Part shown: positions 26,384 through 34,809 of the stretch, in pieces
Layout: each line of letters starts with the position of its first letter
How positions within the stretch are numbered: position 1 is the first letter of the stretch
Origin: Methanofollis fontis
GTDB taxonomy: Archaea; Halobacteriota; Methanomicrobia; Methanomicrobiales; Methanofollaceae
Assembly: GCF_004297185.1 (NCBI RefSeq)
Contig: NZ_PGCL01000003.1
Coordinates: 480,739 to 544,738 of the forward strand
Direction: 5' to 3'
Length of the DNA: 64,000 bases
Notes under the pieces: generated by a model
Databases searched by the model: none
Told to the model about the DNA's origin: nothing
What the model saw: only the letters and a program-made list of their open reading frames with translations
Translations under genes and position numbers: made by a program

Positions 26384-27552
26384 AGTATATCGTGGTGCTC
26401 GGGGACGGCATGGCCGACGAACCCCTCGACGAACTCGGCGGCCTGACCCCCCTCGAATATGCGGATACACCGAATATGGACCGGGTCGCACGCGAGGGTG
26501 CATGCGGCATGCTCAGGACCGTCAGGGACGAATACGATCCAGGCAGCGACGTGGCCAACCTCTCGGTGCTGGGATACGATCCCGGCACCTGCTATACCGG
26601 ACGGGGCCCCCTCGAGGCGGCCAGCATGGGGATCGACATGGGTCCTGAGGACGTCGCCTACCGCTTCAACCTGGTCACCCTCAGAGGCGGGGTGCTCGAG
26701 GACTTCAATGCCGGTCATATCACAAGCGAGGAGGGCGCCGCCCTCATCAGGTCCCTCGAGGGCAGCGTCGAGGGAGTCGAGTTCCACCCCGGCATCTCGT
26801 ACCGGAACCTGATGGTCGTGAAGGGGGGGAGGGGAGCGGAGACCACGCCCCCCCACGACATCACCGGGCAGACGGCAGACCCCCATCTCCCCACCGGCCC
26901 GGACGCCCCCCTCCTGCGGCAGTGCATGGCGGCGGCCGAGGCGGCGTTCGCCGATCACCCGGTGAACCGGGCACGGCTTGCCGCCGGCAAACTCCCGGCC
27001 ACGACGATCTGGCCGTGGAGCGGCGGCAAACGCCCGTCCCTCCCCCTCTTCAGGGAGCGCTGGGGGCTGTCGGGCGGGATGATCTCGGCGGTCGACCTGC
27101 TCAACGGCATCGCCCGCTATGCCGGCATGGAGGTGATCTCTGTCGCCGGCGCCACCGGTTTCCTGGACACCGACTATGCAGCAAAGGCACGCTCGGCCCT
27201 CGAGGCGATCGAACGCCTCGACTTTGTGTATGTGCACATCGAGGCACCGGACGAGGCCGGACACATGGGGAGCGCGACGGAGAAGGTGCGGGCAATCGAA
27301 GGGGTCGACGGTGTCGTCGGCACCATCCTCGATCATTTCGACGGAACGGTGGCAATCCTCCCCGACCACCCGACCCCGATCCATCTGAAGACGCATACCC
27401 GCGATCCCGTCCCCTTTGCCATCCGCGGCGGGATTCGGGACAACACCGTTGTATATTCCGAACAGGAGGCGGCAAAGGGCGCTTTCGGCCTCCTGGAAGG
27501 TCCGGCGTTTCTTTCCCTCCTCTTCGGTCGGGAACCTGCGGTACGGCAATAA
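26380..27552 (+). CDS. apgM: 2,3-bisphosphoglycerate-independent phosphoglycerate mutase (archaeal type)
   Basis: The 390 residues belong to the alkaline-phosphatase superfamily. YIVVLGDGMADEP provides the first metal-binding Asp, SDVANLSVLGYDP includes the phosphorylated Ser, and HIEAPDEAGHMG holds further metal ligands. The enzyme interconverts 3- and 2-phosphoglycerate in glycolysis and gluconeogenesis. The length fits the archaeal aPGAM type (about 400 residues). Confidence 0.93.
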   Translation: MKYIVVLGDGMADEPLDELGGLTPLEYADTPNMDRVAREGACGMLRTVRDEYDPGSDVANLSVLGYDPGTCYTGRGPLEAASMGIDMGPEDVAYRFNLVTLRGGVLEDFNAGHITSEEGAALIRSLEGSVEGVEFHPGISYRNLMVVKGGRGAETTPPHDITGQTADPHLPTGPDAPLLRQCMAAAEAAFADHPVNRARLAAGKLPATTIWPWSGGKRPSLPLFRERWGLSGGMISAVDLLNGIARYAGMEVISVAGATGFLDTDYAAKARSALEAIERLDFVYVHIEAPDEAGHMGSATEKVRAIEGVDGVVGTILDHFDGTVAILPDHPTPIHLKTHTRDPVPFAIRGGIRDNTVVYSEQEAAKGAFGLLEGPAFLSLLFGREPAVRQ

Positions 27553-27693
27553 CCAATACCCTTTTTTCACGAACGCTTCTGGCACCTCCCTTCAGCGTCA
27601 TACAGCAGGAGCCTGCGGTATAATTATCCCGGAATAGAACATCTCCAGAACATCCCGGCCCTGAACGCCGGGACAGACGATTGACGAAGACCC

Positions 27694-29229
27694 ATGACAT
27701 CGTTTAAAATCACCGGAAAACTCCGGGAACTGGAGAAGGAGGTCGGCACCCTCTCGCCGATGCAACGGATCCTGCTCGGCACCGACGGTTCGGTGACCAC
27801 CCTGCTCGAGAACGCACTCGGCTGCGAGGTGACGGTGCACACCATCTCCCAGCAGGTGGTGCCGGCCGACGAGGGCGTGGCGGCATCCCTCGGGATCCAT
27901 GCTGGAGAGGCGGTCAACCACCGGATCGTGACCCTGAACGAGAGCGAGAGCGGGAAGACGCTCCTCTACGCCGTATCAGACAGCCCGCTCTCACGGCTGA
28001 ACCCCTCGTTCAGGGACGACCTGATGCGCGCCGACATCCCGATCGGGCGGATCATGCAGATGCACCGGATCGAGGGGCGGCGTGAACTCGACGACGTGCG
28101 GATGTGCCGGGCAGGCACCGGCATCAGCGGCGTCTTCGGCATCTTCCGGCATGAACCCCTGCTCTCCCGCCGCTACCGGATCATCACCGGCGGACAACCC
28201 CTGATCAGCATCAGGGAGACCTTCCCCTACTGCAACTTCACCGACGAGGCGCGGGTGATCGTGGAGACGCCATCGCGGATCCATATGGGGCTCATCGACA
28301 TGAACGGATCTTCCGGGCGTGTGGATGGCGGGATTGGACTCTCGGTCGAGGACCCGGCGATCGTGGTCGAGGCGAAACGCAGCAGCGAACTCTCAATCAG
28401 GGGCGAACCGGGAAGCACCGAGCGGGTGCAGAGGACCGCCGAGCAGGTGCTCGCCGCCCTCGGGATCCGGGGAGGGGCAGAGATCACGCTGCACCGCACC
28501 TATTCCGCCCACATCGGGCTTGGCAGCGGCACCCAGCTCTCCCTGGCCACCGCCCGCGCCCTCTGCGAGCTCTACCGCCCCATGGCCGTCAGGGAGATGG
28601 CGGCGATCACCGGGAGGGGCGGGACGTCGGGGATCGGCACCGCGGCATTCGAATCAGGTGGCTTCATCCTGGACGGCGGGCATCGTTTCGGGCCTTCGGG
28701 TGTGAAGTCCGACTTCAGGCCATCCGCGGCCTCACCGGAGGTGAACCCCGCCCCCGTGCTCTTCAGGCACCCCTTCCCCGAGGACTGGCAGGTCCTGATC
28801 GCCACCCCCGACATCCCCGAAGGAGCAAGCGGGGCCGAGGAGATCGACATCTTCAGACGGCACTGCCCGGTACCCATCGGCGAGGTGCAGGCCTTCTGCC
28901 ATGCCGTGCTGATGCAAATGCTCCCCGGCATCATCGAAAAAGACCTTGACCTCTTCGGGACGGCGGTGAACTCGATCCAGGCCCTCGGGCTCAAGGGGGT
29001 GGAGCATCGCCTTCAGCCCTCCATCATCCGCGACCTGATTGCCACCCTCCGGACCACCGACGCCGCCGGCGTGGGCCTGAGCTCCTTCGGGCCGACGGTC
29101 TATGCGATCGGCGACACCGGCATGCAGGACGCCCTCAGGGCGGCAGAGGAGAGTATTGCAGAGACTGGCGGGACGGCATTCATCACGCGGGCAAGAAACC
29201 GCGGGGCGGAGATCAGGGCGTCCACCTGA
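27694..29229 (+). CDS. Fusion of a chorismate lyase-like (DUF98) domain and beta-ribofuranosyl(hydroxy/amino)benzene 5'-phosphate synthase
   Basis: The protein has 511 residues. Residues 1 to about 175 resemble the DUF98/chorismate pyruvate-lyase family that makes 4-hydroxybenzoate (SPMQRILLGTDGSVTTLLEN, then PIGRIMQMHRIEGRRE). Residues from about 185 are the GHMP-kinase-like synthase (VETPSRIHMGLIDMNG and HIGLGSGTQLSLATA near 272). That synthase joins the aromatic acid to PRPP with loss of CO2, the committed step of methanopterin biosynthesis. The fusion joins consecutive steps. A GATGAAG-free leader leaves the ATG at 27694 as best start; both domains appear intact. Confidence 0.85.
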   Translation: MTSFKITGKLRELEKEVGTLSPMQRILLGTDGSVTTLLENALGCEVTVHTISQQVVPADEGVAASLGIHAGEAVNHRIVTLNESESGKTLLYAVSDSPLSRLNPSFRDDLMRADIPIGRIMQMHRIEGRRELDDVRMCRAGTGISGVFGIFRHEPLLSRRYRIITGGQPLISIRETFPYCNFTDEARVIVETPSRIHMGLIDMNGSSGRVDGGIGLSVEDPAIVVEAKRSSELSIRGEPGSTERVQRTAEQVLAALGIRGGAEITLHRTYSAHIGLGSGTQLSLATARALCELYRPMAVREMAAITGRGGTSGIGTAAFESGGFILDGGHRFGPSGVKSDFRPSAASPEVNPAPVLFRHPFPEDWQVLIATPDIPEGASGAEEIDIFRRHCPVPIGEVQAFCHAVLMQMLPGIIEKDLDLFGTAVNSIQALGLKGVEHRLQPSIIRDLIATLRTTDAAGVGLSSFGPTVYAIGDTGMQDALRAAEESIAETGGTAFITRARNRGAEIRAST

Positions 29230-29405
29230 GAAAAGCGTATCCGATCCGAAAAGCGGCATCAGATCCCGTGCATCATCACCGATCAGTGGGGGTAACTCTC
29301 ATCATCTGCCGCATGACGGATCGATTATCAGGTGTAGTGTTGGGCATCAGGGGATATTGAGTGTTCGCCCCATGGGAACAGGATCACCCCCGAATCCGCA
29401 CCGAT

Positions 29406-29413
29406 ATATAAAC
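29406..29413 (+). promoter_or_regulatory. TATA box ahead of the zinc-ribbon gene at 29451
   Basis: TATATAAA at 29406-29413 lies 45 bp upstream of the ATG at 29451. The predicted transcript start near 29437 leaves a short leader containing GTGAGAAG. Confidence 0.6.
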
Positions 29414-29450
29414 TGATATAGATACGGCACCAACTCTACTGTGAGAAGCA

Positions 29451-29972
29451 ATGGCCGAAAAAAAGTCACTCACCCTCGGTATCACCGTCAATCTGGAAAA
29501 CTACGAGAACATCCGGCTTGAGGTCAGCGGGGATGTCGAGACACCGGAGGAGGCGGAGGAACTCGCCGGTTTCCTCGACACCATCCTGTCCCGTCTCGGA
29601 CGGGGCGACGATGCCACGGCCGAACGGGTGGACTCCTACCGGAGACGGGTATTTTCCACAAAACCTGCAAAAATGGGCGGCGGAACCGGAACCCAGATGG
29701 TCCTGGAGGAGATACAGCCAGAAATCACAGCCGAACCCGCAGAGGCACCCGCTCCCGAACCCCCCGTTCAGCCCGCCGAACCGGCGGTGATCCCTGCTCC
29801 GGCATCCGCCCCTGCGGAGGCGCCAGCGGCCCCGAAACCCGCTCCCGTAGCAGAAGACTGCTGTGAAGAGTGCGGTGTCGAGGTCCCGAAAACCCAGAAA
29901 CAGATGAGCAGACTCTTCCTGAACCGGACGCTCTGCAAGGCGTGCATGGACAGGATGACCCATCCGCACTGA
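29451..29972 (+). CDS. Hypothetical protein with Pro/Ala-rich linker and C-terminal zinc ribbon
   Basis: The 173 residues divide into three parts. The N-terminal ~85-residue alpha/beta domain contains LGITVNLENYENIRLEVSG and a helix EEAEELAGFLDTILSRLGRG. A linker of about 50 residues is dominated by Pro, Ala and Glu. A zinc ribbon follows with CEECGVEVP and LCKACMDRM. I do not recognise a named family. It precedes orc1/cdc6 on the same strand, but the latter has its own TATA box. Confidence 0.75.
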   Translation: MAEKKSLTLGITVNLENYENIRLEVSGDVETPEEAEELAGFLDTILSRLGRGDDATAERVDSYRRRVFSTKPAKMGGGTGTQMVLEEIQPEITAEPAEAPAPEPPVQPAEPAVIPAPASAPAEAPAAPKPAPVAEDCCEECGVEVPKTQKQMSRLFLNRTLCKACMDRMTHPH

Positions 29973-30000
29973 ATGCAGGGCAGAAGTGAAATCTGCAGCC

Positions 30001-30008
30001 TATAAATA
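30001..30008 (+). promoter_or_regulatory. TATA box of the orc1/cdc6 gene
   Basis: TATAAATA at 30001-30008 lies 23 bp before the ATG at 30031, so the message would be leaderless or nearly so. Confidence 0.6.
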
Positions 30009-30030
30009 GGCACATGCCGAGGGATCAGTA

Positions 30031-31155
30031 ATGAAGAAGGACCTGCTCATGTGGGACGAGACGCTCTTCCGGGACCCCGAGGTCTTCGAGATCGACTATG
30101 TCCCCGAGCAGTTCAACCACCGCGAGACGCAGATGAGCGAACTCGCCTTCCAGATCCGGCCCGGCATGCGGGGCGGGCGACCGCTGAACACCATCTGCCG
30201 CGGGTTGCCCGGCACCGGGAAGACGACGAGTGTGCGCAAACTCTTCGCCCAGATCGAGGATACCACCCAGAAACTGATCCCGGTCTATATCAACTGCCAG
30301 ATCGACAATACCAAATTCGCCATCTTCGCCCAGATCTACCGCAGACTCACCGGACACCTCCCGCCACCGTCCGGCACATCCTTCAAGCAGGTCTTCGACG
30401 CCGTGGCCCGCATCCTCCAGAAAGAGGAGACCGTGCTGCTTGTCACCCTCGACGACGCCAATTACCTGCTCTATGAGAATGAGATCAACAAGGTGCTCTA
30501 TGCCCTCCTCCGGGCACACGAATCCTATCCCGGCACCCGTATCGGGGTGATCACAATCATCTCGGATATGAACGTCGACCTCTCCAGGGAGGTGGACCCG
30601 CGGGTGTCATCGGTCTTCCGCCCGACCGAGATCTACTTCCCGCCGTACTCGGCAGAGGAAGTCCGCCACATCCTCGCGGAGCGGGTGCATACCGGACTCT
30701 ACCCGAATGTGCTCTCAGAGAGCATGCTCGACCTCGTCGTCGAGCAGACGATGAAGAGCGGAGACCTTAGAGTAGGTCTCGATCTCCTCAAACGGGCTGC
30801 ATTGAACGCCGAGGCCGAGGCACGCCGACGCGTCGAGGAGGACGACATCTGCAGCGCCTATCAGGTGTCCAAATATCTTCACCTCACCTTCACGCTTCGG
30901 ACGCTCAAAAGCGAAGAAAAAGCGCTCGTCTCCACGATCGCGGAGATGAGCATCGAAGGCGAGGAAATGAACGCCGGAGAGGTGTATAAGGTGGCGAAAA
31001 ACAGCGCAAAAATCGGATATACGCGCTTTTACGAGATCATCAAGAAACTCGATGCCATGCGCCTGATAAACCTTGATTACCGGCAGGGGCGGGGGAGGAC
31101 ACGGGTGATCACCCTCAGATACGACCCCCGTCGAGTGCTGGAACTTCTCCGCTGA
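30031..31155 (+). CDS. cdc6: ORC1-type DNA replication initiator (Orc1/Cdc6)
   Basis: The 374-residue AAA+ ATPase has Walker A at about residues 59-67 (GLPGTGKTT), Walker B in VTLDDANYL, a sensor region (RVSSVFRPTEIYFPPYS) and the C-terminal winged helix from about 290 (ALVSTIAEM...VYKVAKNSAKIGYTRFYEII). Such proteins bind origins and load MCM. I saw no obvious origin recognition boxes on either side, so it may be an additional paralogue not sited at the main origin. Confidence 0.9.
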   Translation: MKKDLLMWDETLFRDPEVFEIDYVPEQFNHRETQMSELAFQIRPGMRGGRPLNTICRGLPGTGKTTSVRKLFAQIEDTTQKLIPVYINCQIDNTKFAIFAQIYRRLTGHLPPPSGTSFKQVFDAVARILQKEETVLLVTLDDANYLLYENEINKVLYALLRAHESYPGTRIGVITIISDMNVDLSREVDPRVSSVFRPTEIYFPPYSAEEVRHILAERVHTGLYPNVLSESMLDLVVEQTMKSGDLRVGLDLLKRAALNAEAEARRRVEEDDICSAYQVSKYLHLTFTLRTLKSEEKALVSTIAEMSIEGEEMNAGEVYKVAKNSAKIGYTRFYEIIKKLDAMRLINLDYRQGRGRTRVITLRYDPRRVLELLR

Positions 31156-31217
31156 ACAGAAGATTGGCAAGTCTTATCTATTCTCTTTGCGTTCATAATG
31201 TGAACGGTGATATACCC

Positions 31218-32162
31218 ATGCTGAGCGTGAATGAACAGGCCCTTGACATATTCAACGACATTTTTGAATACCCTGAAGACTACAATGCCGCTGCCCACGA
31301 GCTGGACAATGGTGCGCGTATTGTCGATGCCGGCGTAAGCGTCCCCGGCGGATACCGTGCGGGACGCATCTTCACAGAGATCTGTCTCGGCGGTCTCGCC
31401 GAGGTGAACTTCACGATGGGGCAGATCAAGGGAATCCCGATGCCTTTCATCGAGGTTTCGACAGATTTCCCGGCCATCGCCTGCCTTGGCGCCCAGAAGG
31501 CGGGATGGACCGTTAAGGTCGGCAACTACTTTGCGATGGGGTCAGGCCCGGCCCGCGCCCTCTCCCTCAAGCCGAAGCACACCTATGAAGTGATCGACTA
31601 CCAGGACGAGTGCGATGCCGCCGTGATCTGCCTGGAGAGCGACCACCTCCCGAACGGCGAGGTCATGCAGGCGATTGCCGACGCCTGCAAGGTTGAGGTC
31701 GCCAACACCTGCGCCATCGTCGCACCCACCTCCTCGATTGTCGGCTCCATCCAGGTGGCCGGACGCTGTGTCGAGACGGCGGTCTACAAACTCAACGAAC
31801 TTGGTTTCGACACAAAGAAGATCATCGCCGGTTTCGGCACCGCCCCCGTGCCGCCGGTCCGCGGCGCGAAGAACGCCATGGGCGTGACCAATGACGCCAC
31901 GATCTACCACGGCCAGATCACGCTGACGATGGAGGCGCCCGAGATCAAGGACTACCTGGAGCGCATCCCCTCCTGCACGTCACAGGGCTACGGCAAACCC
32001 TTTAACGAGATCTTCAAGGAGGCAGGCTACGACTTCTACAAGATCGACACCTCACTCTTCTCTCCGGCAGAGGTCGTCATCAACGAACTCTCCGAGGGCG
32101 CCGTCTACCGTGTCGGCGAGGTCAACCCCGATGTCACCCTGAAGTCCTTCGGCCTTCAGTAA
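31218..32162 (+). CDS. mch: Methenyltetrahydromethanopterin cyclohydrolase
   Basis: The 314-residue enzyme interconverts 5-formyl-H4MPT and methenyl-H4MPT, a core step of CO2 reduction to methane. The start MLSVNEQALDIFNDI and the motifs NFTMGQIKGIPMPFIEV, GNYFAMGSGPARAL and CAIVAPTSSIVGSIQ are diagnostic. ATG 31218 gives the family length and is preceded by GGTGAT; the frame is open to 31164 without a better start. A T-run follows the stop. Confidence 0.97.
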   Translation: MLSVNEQALDIFNDIFEYPEDYNAAAHELDNGARIVDAGVSVPGGYRAGRIFTEICLGGLAEVNFTMGQIKGIPMPFIEVSTDFPAIACLGAQKAGWTVKVGNYFAMGSGPARALSLKPKHTYEVIDYQDECDAAVICLESDHLPNGEVMQAIADACKVEVANTCAIVAPTSSIVGSIQVAGRCVETAVYKLNELGFDTKKIIAGFGTAPVPPVRGAKNAMGVTNDATIYHGQITLTMEAPEIKDYLERIPSCTSQGYGKPFNEIFKEAGYDFYKIDTSLFSPAEVVINELSEGAVYRVGEVNPDVTLKSFGLQ

Positions 32163-32165
32163 TTC

Positions 32166-32174
32166 TTTTTTTTT
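32166..32174 (+). terminator. T-run terminator after mch
   Basis: Nine T residues start 4 bp after the mch stop codon. Archaeal RNA polymerase terminates at such runs without needing a hairpin. The convergent nitroreductase gene ends at 32242. Confidence 0.55.
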
Positions 32175-32241
32175 ACAATCGCTGAGAAATAGGAGCGGGA
32201 GATAACGGCTCATTCCGCATTTCCCCCGCGAAGTCGATCCG

Positions 32242-32826
32242 TCAGCGGACCCAGACAATCTCCGGGGCCCGTCTCGGTGGTTTTTCCGGTTCCTCTTTTG
32301 GATAGCCAAAGACCACAGGCGCGACAATCCGGTAGCCCTCCGGGATCTTCAGTTCCTGCATCAGGTCGGGACTCCCGGTGACCGGTTCGATCGCACCGAT
32401 CCAGCAGCTCCCGATCCCGATCGCATGGGCGGCGAGCATCATGTTCCCGGCGCAGAGGGTGCAGTCATAGGTGCTGAAACGGTTGCGTTCATCCCCGACG
32501 ACCAGCACCAGGACGGCCGCATTATAGAAGATGTTGAACTCCTTGGATTCGAGCATCTTTTTGAACACGTCGGACTCGGCATCGGTCCGGTCCTTGAGGT
32601 TCAGGAGCAGGACCGGTTTGCAAAAGTCGGATATGCGCTTCATCAGGTCATGGTCCCGGACGACCACGAACTTCCACGGCTGGAGACCGAGTGTCGTCGG
32701 GGCGTGGATGCCGGCGTCGATAATCGAAAGGACGGTCTCCTCATCAAGATAACGGCCCTCATAGGCCCGGACGCTCCGTCTCCCCCTGATGGCGGCCATC
32801 ACCGTGTCTGCATATGATGGTGTCAT
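32242..32826 (-). CDS. Nitroreductase-family FMN oxidoreductase
   Basis: The 194 residues show the family features: RRSVRAYEGRYLDEE (FMN phosphate binding), GIHAPTTLGLQPWKFVVV, and GSCWIGAIEPVTG with VFGYPKEEP at the C-terminus. It probably reduces an organic substrate with NAD(P)H or F420H2; the substrate is unknown. ATG 32826 is chosen because a TATA element on the - strand (CTTTATATTC, about 32855-32865) lies about 30 bp upstream. Confidence 0.88.
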   Translation of the reverse strand: MTPSYADTVMAAIRGRRSVRAYEGRYLDEETVLSIIDAGIHAPTTLGLQPWKFVVVRDHDLMKRISDFCKPVLLLNLKDRTDAESDVFKKMLESKEFNIFYNAAVLVLVVGDERNRFSTYDCTLCAGNMMLAAHAIGIGSCWIGAIEPVTGSPDLMQELKIPEGYRIVAPVVFGYPKEEPEKPPRRAPEIVWVR

Positions 32827-33018
32827 GGAACGCCCTGACACATACCTGAATATAAAGGTTCGTCAGGATCTGGAGAGAGGCAGTGAGCCCCTGCAGCGGG
32901 CCTTTACATGAGATTCCGGAAGGCAAAGGCCTCAATAGTCCATGCCGCCGGGGATCTGCGACCGGCCTACAGATTGAAGAGGGGCGGCGTCGATAAATGG
33001 TTGGAGAGGTTGATTATC

Positions 33019-33606
33019 GTGTCCAGAGAGATCACCATCGGAAAGGAGTTCAAGCCTGCACCCAGCTTCAGGGCATACTACTTTCTTTCCCTTATTTTCG
33101 TCGTTGCAATTCTGGTCGCCTTCCTGATCCTTCCGGCGGCGATCACCGGGGCCCCCCTCTGGGTGACGCTTGGCATGGCACTGGCCACGGCGGCGATTGC
33201 CATCTTTGTCGGTGTATGGATCCCGATGTACTATCGGAGCATCCTCTATCACCTGACGCCGACCGAGATGACCTGGCGGCGAGGCGTCTGGTTCAGGCAG
33301 ACCGGGATCGTACCCTACAACCGGATCACGAACGTCGATATCATCCAGGGACCACTGATGCGCTATTTCGGCATCTCCAACCTCAGGATTCAGACCGCCG
33401 GATACTCGGCGCAACCGCAGGCTGAGATCCGGATTCTGGGGATTGAAGAGCCCGAGCCCTTGCGGGAGCTGATCATGTCCAGGGTGCGGGGGACCCCGCC
33501 GGTGGCGGCGGCGACCGGCGGTGAGGACCTGCCGTCGGGAGGCGACGCACTGCTCGAGGAGGTGCGTGCGATCCGGAGAACTCTGGAGGAGATGAAGAGA
33601 TCCTGA
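33019..33606 (+). CDS. PH domain-containing membrane protein (bPH2/DUF304)
   Basis: The 195 residues from the GTG at 33019 have two transmembrane helices (FLSLIFVVAILVAFLILPAA and LGMALATAAIAIFVGVWIPM) and the bacterial PH fold seen in YdbS/YdbT proteins (LTPTEMTWRRGVWFRQTGIVPYNRITNVDII). A C-terminal helix follows a Gly/Ala linker. GGAGAGG eight bases upstream supports this start; the open frame back to 32908 has non-protein-like composition. Confidence 0.75.
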   Translation: MSREITIGKEFKPAPSFRAYYFLSLIFVVAILVAFLILPAAITGAPLWVTLGMALATAAIAIFVGVWIPMYYRSILYHLTPTEMTWRRGVWFRQTGIVPYNRITNVDIIQGPLMRYFGISNLRIQTAGYSAQPQAEIRILGIEEPEPLRELIMSRVRGTPPVAAATGGEDLPSGGDALLEEVRAIRRTLEEMKRS

Positions 33607-33682
33607 AGGTTTGTGCAGAACGGATGCCACCTTTTTTTGCGCAGCGGAGGAGCACGAGAACGACGGGCGCCGGAGAACAACA

Positions 33683-33691
33683 GAGATATAT
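33683..33691 (+). promoter_or_regulatory. TATA box of tRNA-Val
   Basis: AGATATATG lies about 35-40 bp upstream of the tRNA 5' end, the usual archaeal box A distance for a tRNA gene with a few nucleotides of leader. Confidence 0.55.
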
Positions 33692-33723
33692 GTGCGTGCG
33701 TACAACAATAGAAGGTATTTCTG

Positions 33724-33797
33724 GGGCCTGTGGTCTAGCTGGTCATGACGTCGCCCTTACACGGCGAAGATCTCCGGTTCGAATCCGGACAGGCCCA
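33724..33797 (+). tRNA. tRNA-Val (anticodon UAC)
   Basis: The 74-nt gene has the acceptor stem GGGCCTG/CAGGCCC with discriminator A, a D arm TGGTCTAGCTGGTCATGACG, an anticodon stem-loop CGCC-CTTACAC-GGCG giving UAC, and the T arm CCGG-TTCGAAT-CCGG. No CCA is encoded. Its 3' half from 33752 is the left copy of the attachment site of the integrated element. Confidence 0.95.
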
Positions 33798-34088
33798 TCG
33801 ATTTTCACCATCATTTTCAGATTCTAAGAGCATATTGACTTTAGATTCAAGTTCAGACACTCTCTCCGCAAGGCCATCTTTACCGCAAGGTTGTATAACT
33901 TCAGATATCCATTCAACATCAGAGTCAAGGGTCAATAATAAGGCAGTCTTGCCGCCACGATTGATTTCGTAAATGTATGCGGTTTCACCAATGAGATCTG
34001 CGCGCCCCTGAGGGAGTCTGATCAGGGGATACGTGATATTTTGCTTTGGTTTTAATTTACTGATCTTCGATTGACCAATGAGTTTCAT
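33735..34088 (-). CDS. Integrase N-terminal fragment (split by integration)
   Basis: From the ATG at 34088 the frame encodes about 57 residues resembling an AbrB-like DNA-binding fold (MKLIGQSKISKLKPKQNITY...). A heptad-like coiled coil follows (ERVSELESKVNMLLES), then the att-encoded NRWACPDSNRRSSPCKG, and the frame stops antisense inside tRNA-Val at 33735. The att-encoded peptide occurs in the same frame upstream of the catalytic fragment at the other end of the element. Joining both at the repeat gives one protein of about 403 residues (112 from here). In the integrated state the fragment may still act as a DNA-binding repressor; that is inference. Confidence 0.8.
   Translation of the reverse strand: MKLIGQSKISKLKPKQNITYPLIRLPQGRADLIGETAYIYEINRGGKTALLLTLDSDVEWISEVIQPCGKDGLAERVSELESKVNMLLESENDGENRWACPDSNRRSSPCKGDVMTS
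33752..33805 (+). repeat. attL: left 54-bp direct repeat in the tRNA-Val 3' half
   Basis: The sequence from the anticodon stem (CGCCCTTACACGG...) through the tRNA 3' end and eight bases beyond (TCGATTTT) is identical to 39917-39970. The bases just outside differ on both sides (T versus A before, C versus A after), which defines the repeat limits. Confidence 0.95.
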
Positions 34089-34809
34089 AGTTGTCCAATT
34101 GGTTTTATAACATTATATAATTTCCGCAGACAACAGCGCCAACCTAAGCGCGCAGATAGCAAAGATGCGAACAGACCGAATGCGGCAGACACCTCCGTTA
34201 CCGCATCCACATGATAACACACAGAGGATTAAATAATTCTAATAAATATTAATAATTTTACCCCGCCATCATAATCGAAGAGCAGATCATGGAGAAAAAG
34301 ACAAAAAAGAGACAAAAAGTGTAGATATAAAGGACGGCCAGAATGAAGATAAAATCCTTCATTATAATCAAGAGGAATGAACAAGGCAGGCAATTACCAT
34401 ATCCATCACAACCTTTGTGTCTCTAACCCCATAAATTCAGGGTTTCCGCGACACTTCTGAACACACCCAACAATTCCACATTCCAAACATTGCACCCAAA
34501 TGAAAATTAATAAATACGATAAACGTCATATAGGACATGATCAGAGGTAGACATCAGAGAGCGTTCAACTTCTGTAAAAAAGTAATAGTTCGGGTTTGCC
34601 TTTCATTTTAGATTCTGTTATTTCCTGACTCTCAGAGTTCATACATACTCATTCTCAAAGGCCATTCGCACACGGCATCTACACGAACCCTAATTGAGCA
34701 CATTACACTACTGAAGGTTGAACCCTCATTTGCTGACCTGAAGATATGATTGTCAGGATGAATTGTTGAGCAGAGCGACCGATTATTAAGTTTTTTTAAT
34801 GTGATTTTT
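34089..34809. other. 720-bp AT-rich non-coding stretch of the element (promoter, possible replication origin)
   Basis: TTATATAA at 34113-34120 lies 25-32 bp before the integrase fragment start and is its likely promoter on the - strand. A very AT-rich tract of about 30 bp lies near 34228-34258 (AATAAATATTAATAATTTTA), and an A-rich stretch with repeated GACAAAAA near 34290-34320. A TTATTAAG element near 34782 precedes the helicase gene. No convincing gene is present; an origin function is a guess from composition. Confidence 0.5.

Noticed and set aside
29230..30030. Replication origin boxes upstream of orc1/cdc6
   Set aside because: The available intergenic DNA is short and shows only TATA elements, with no paired inverted recognition boxes or AT-rich unwinding tract.
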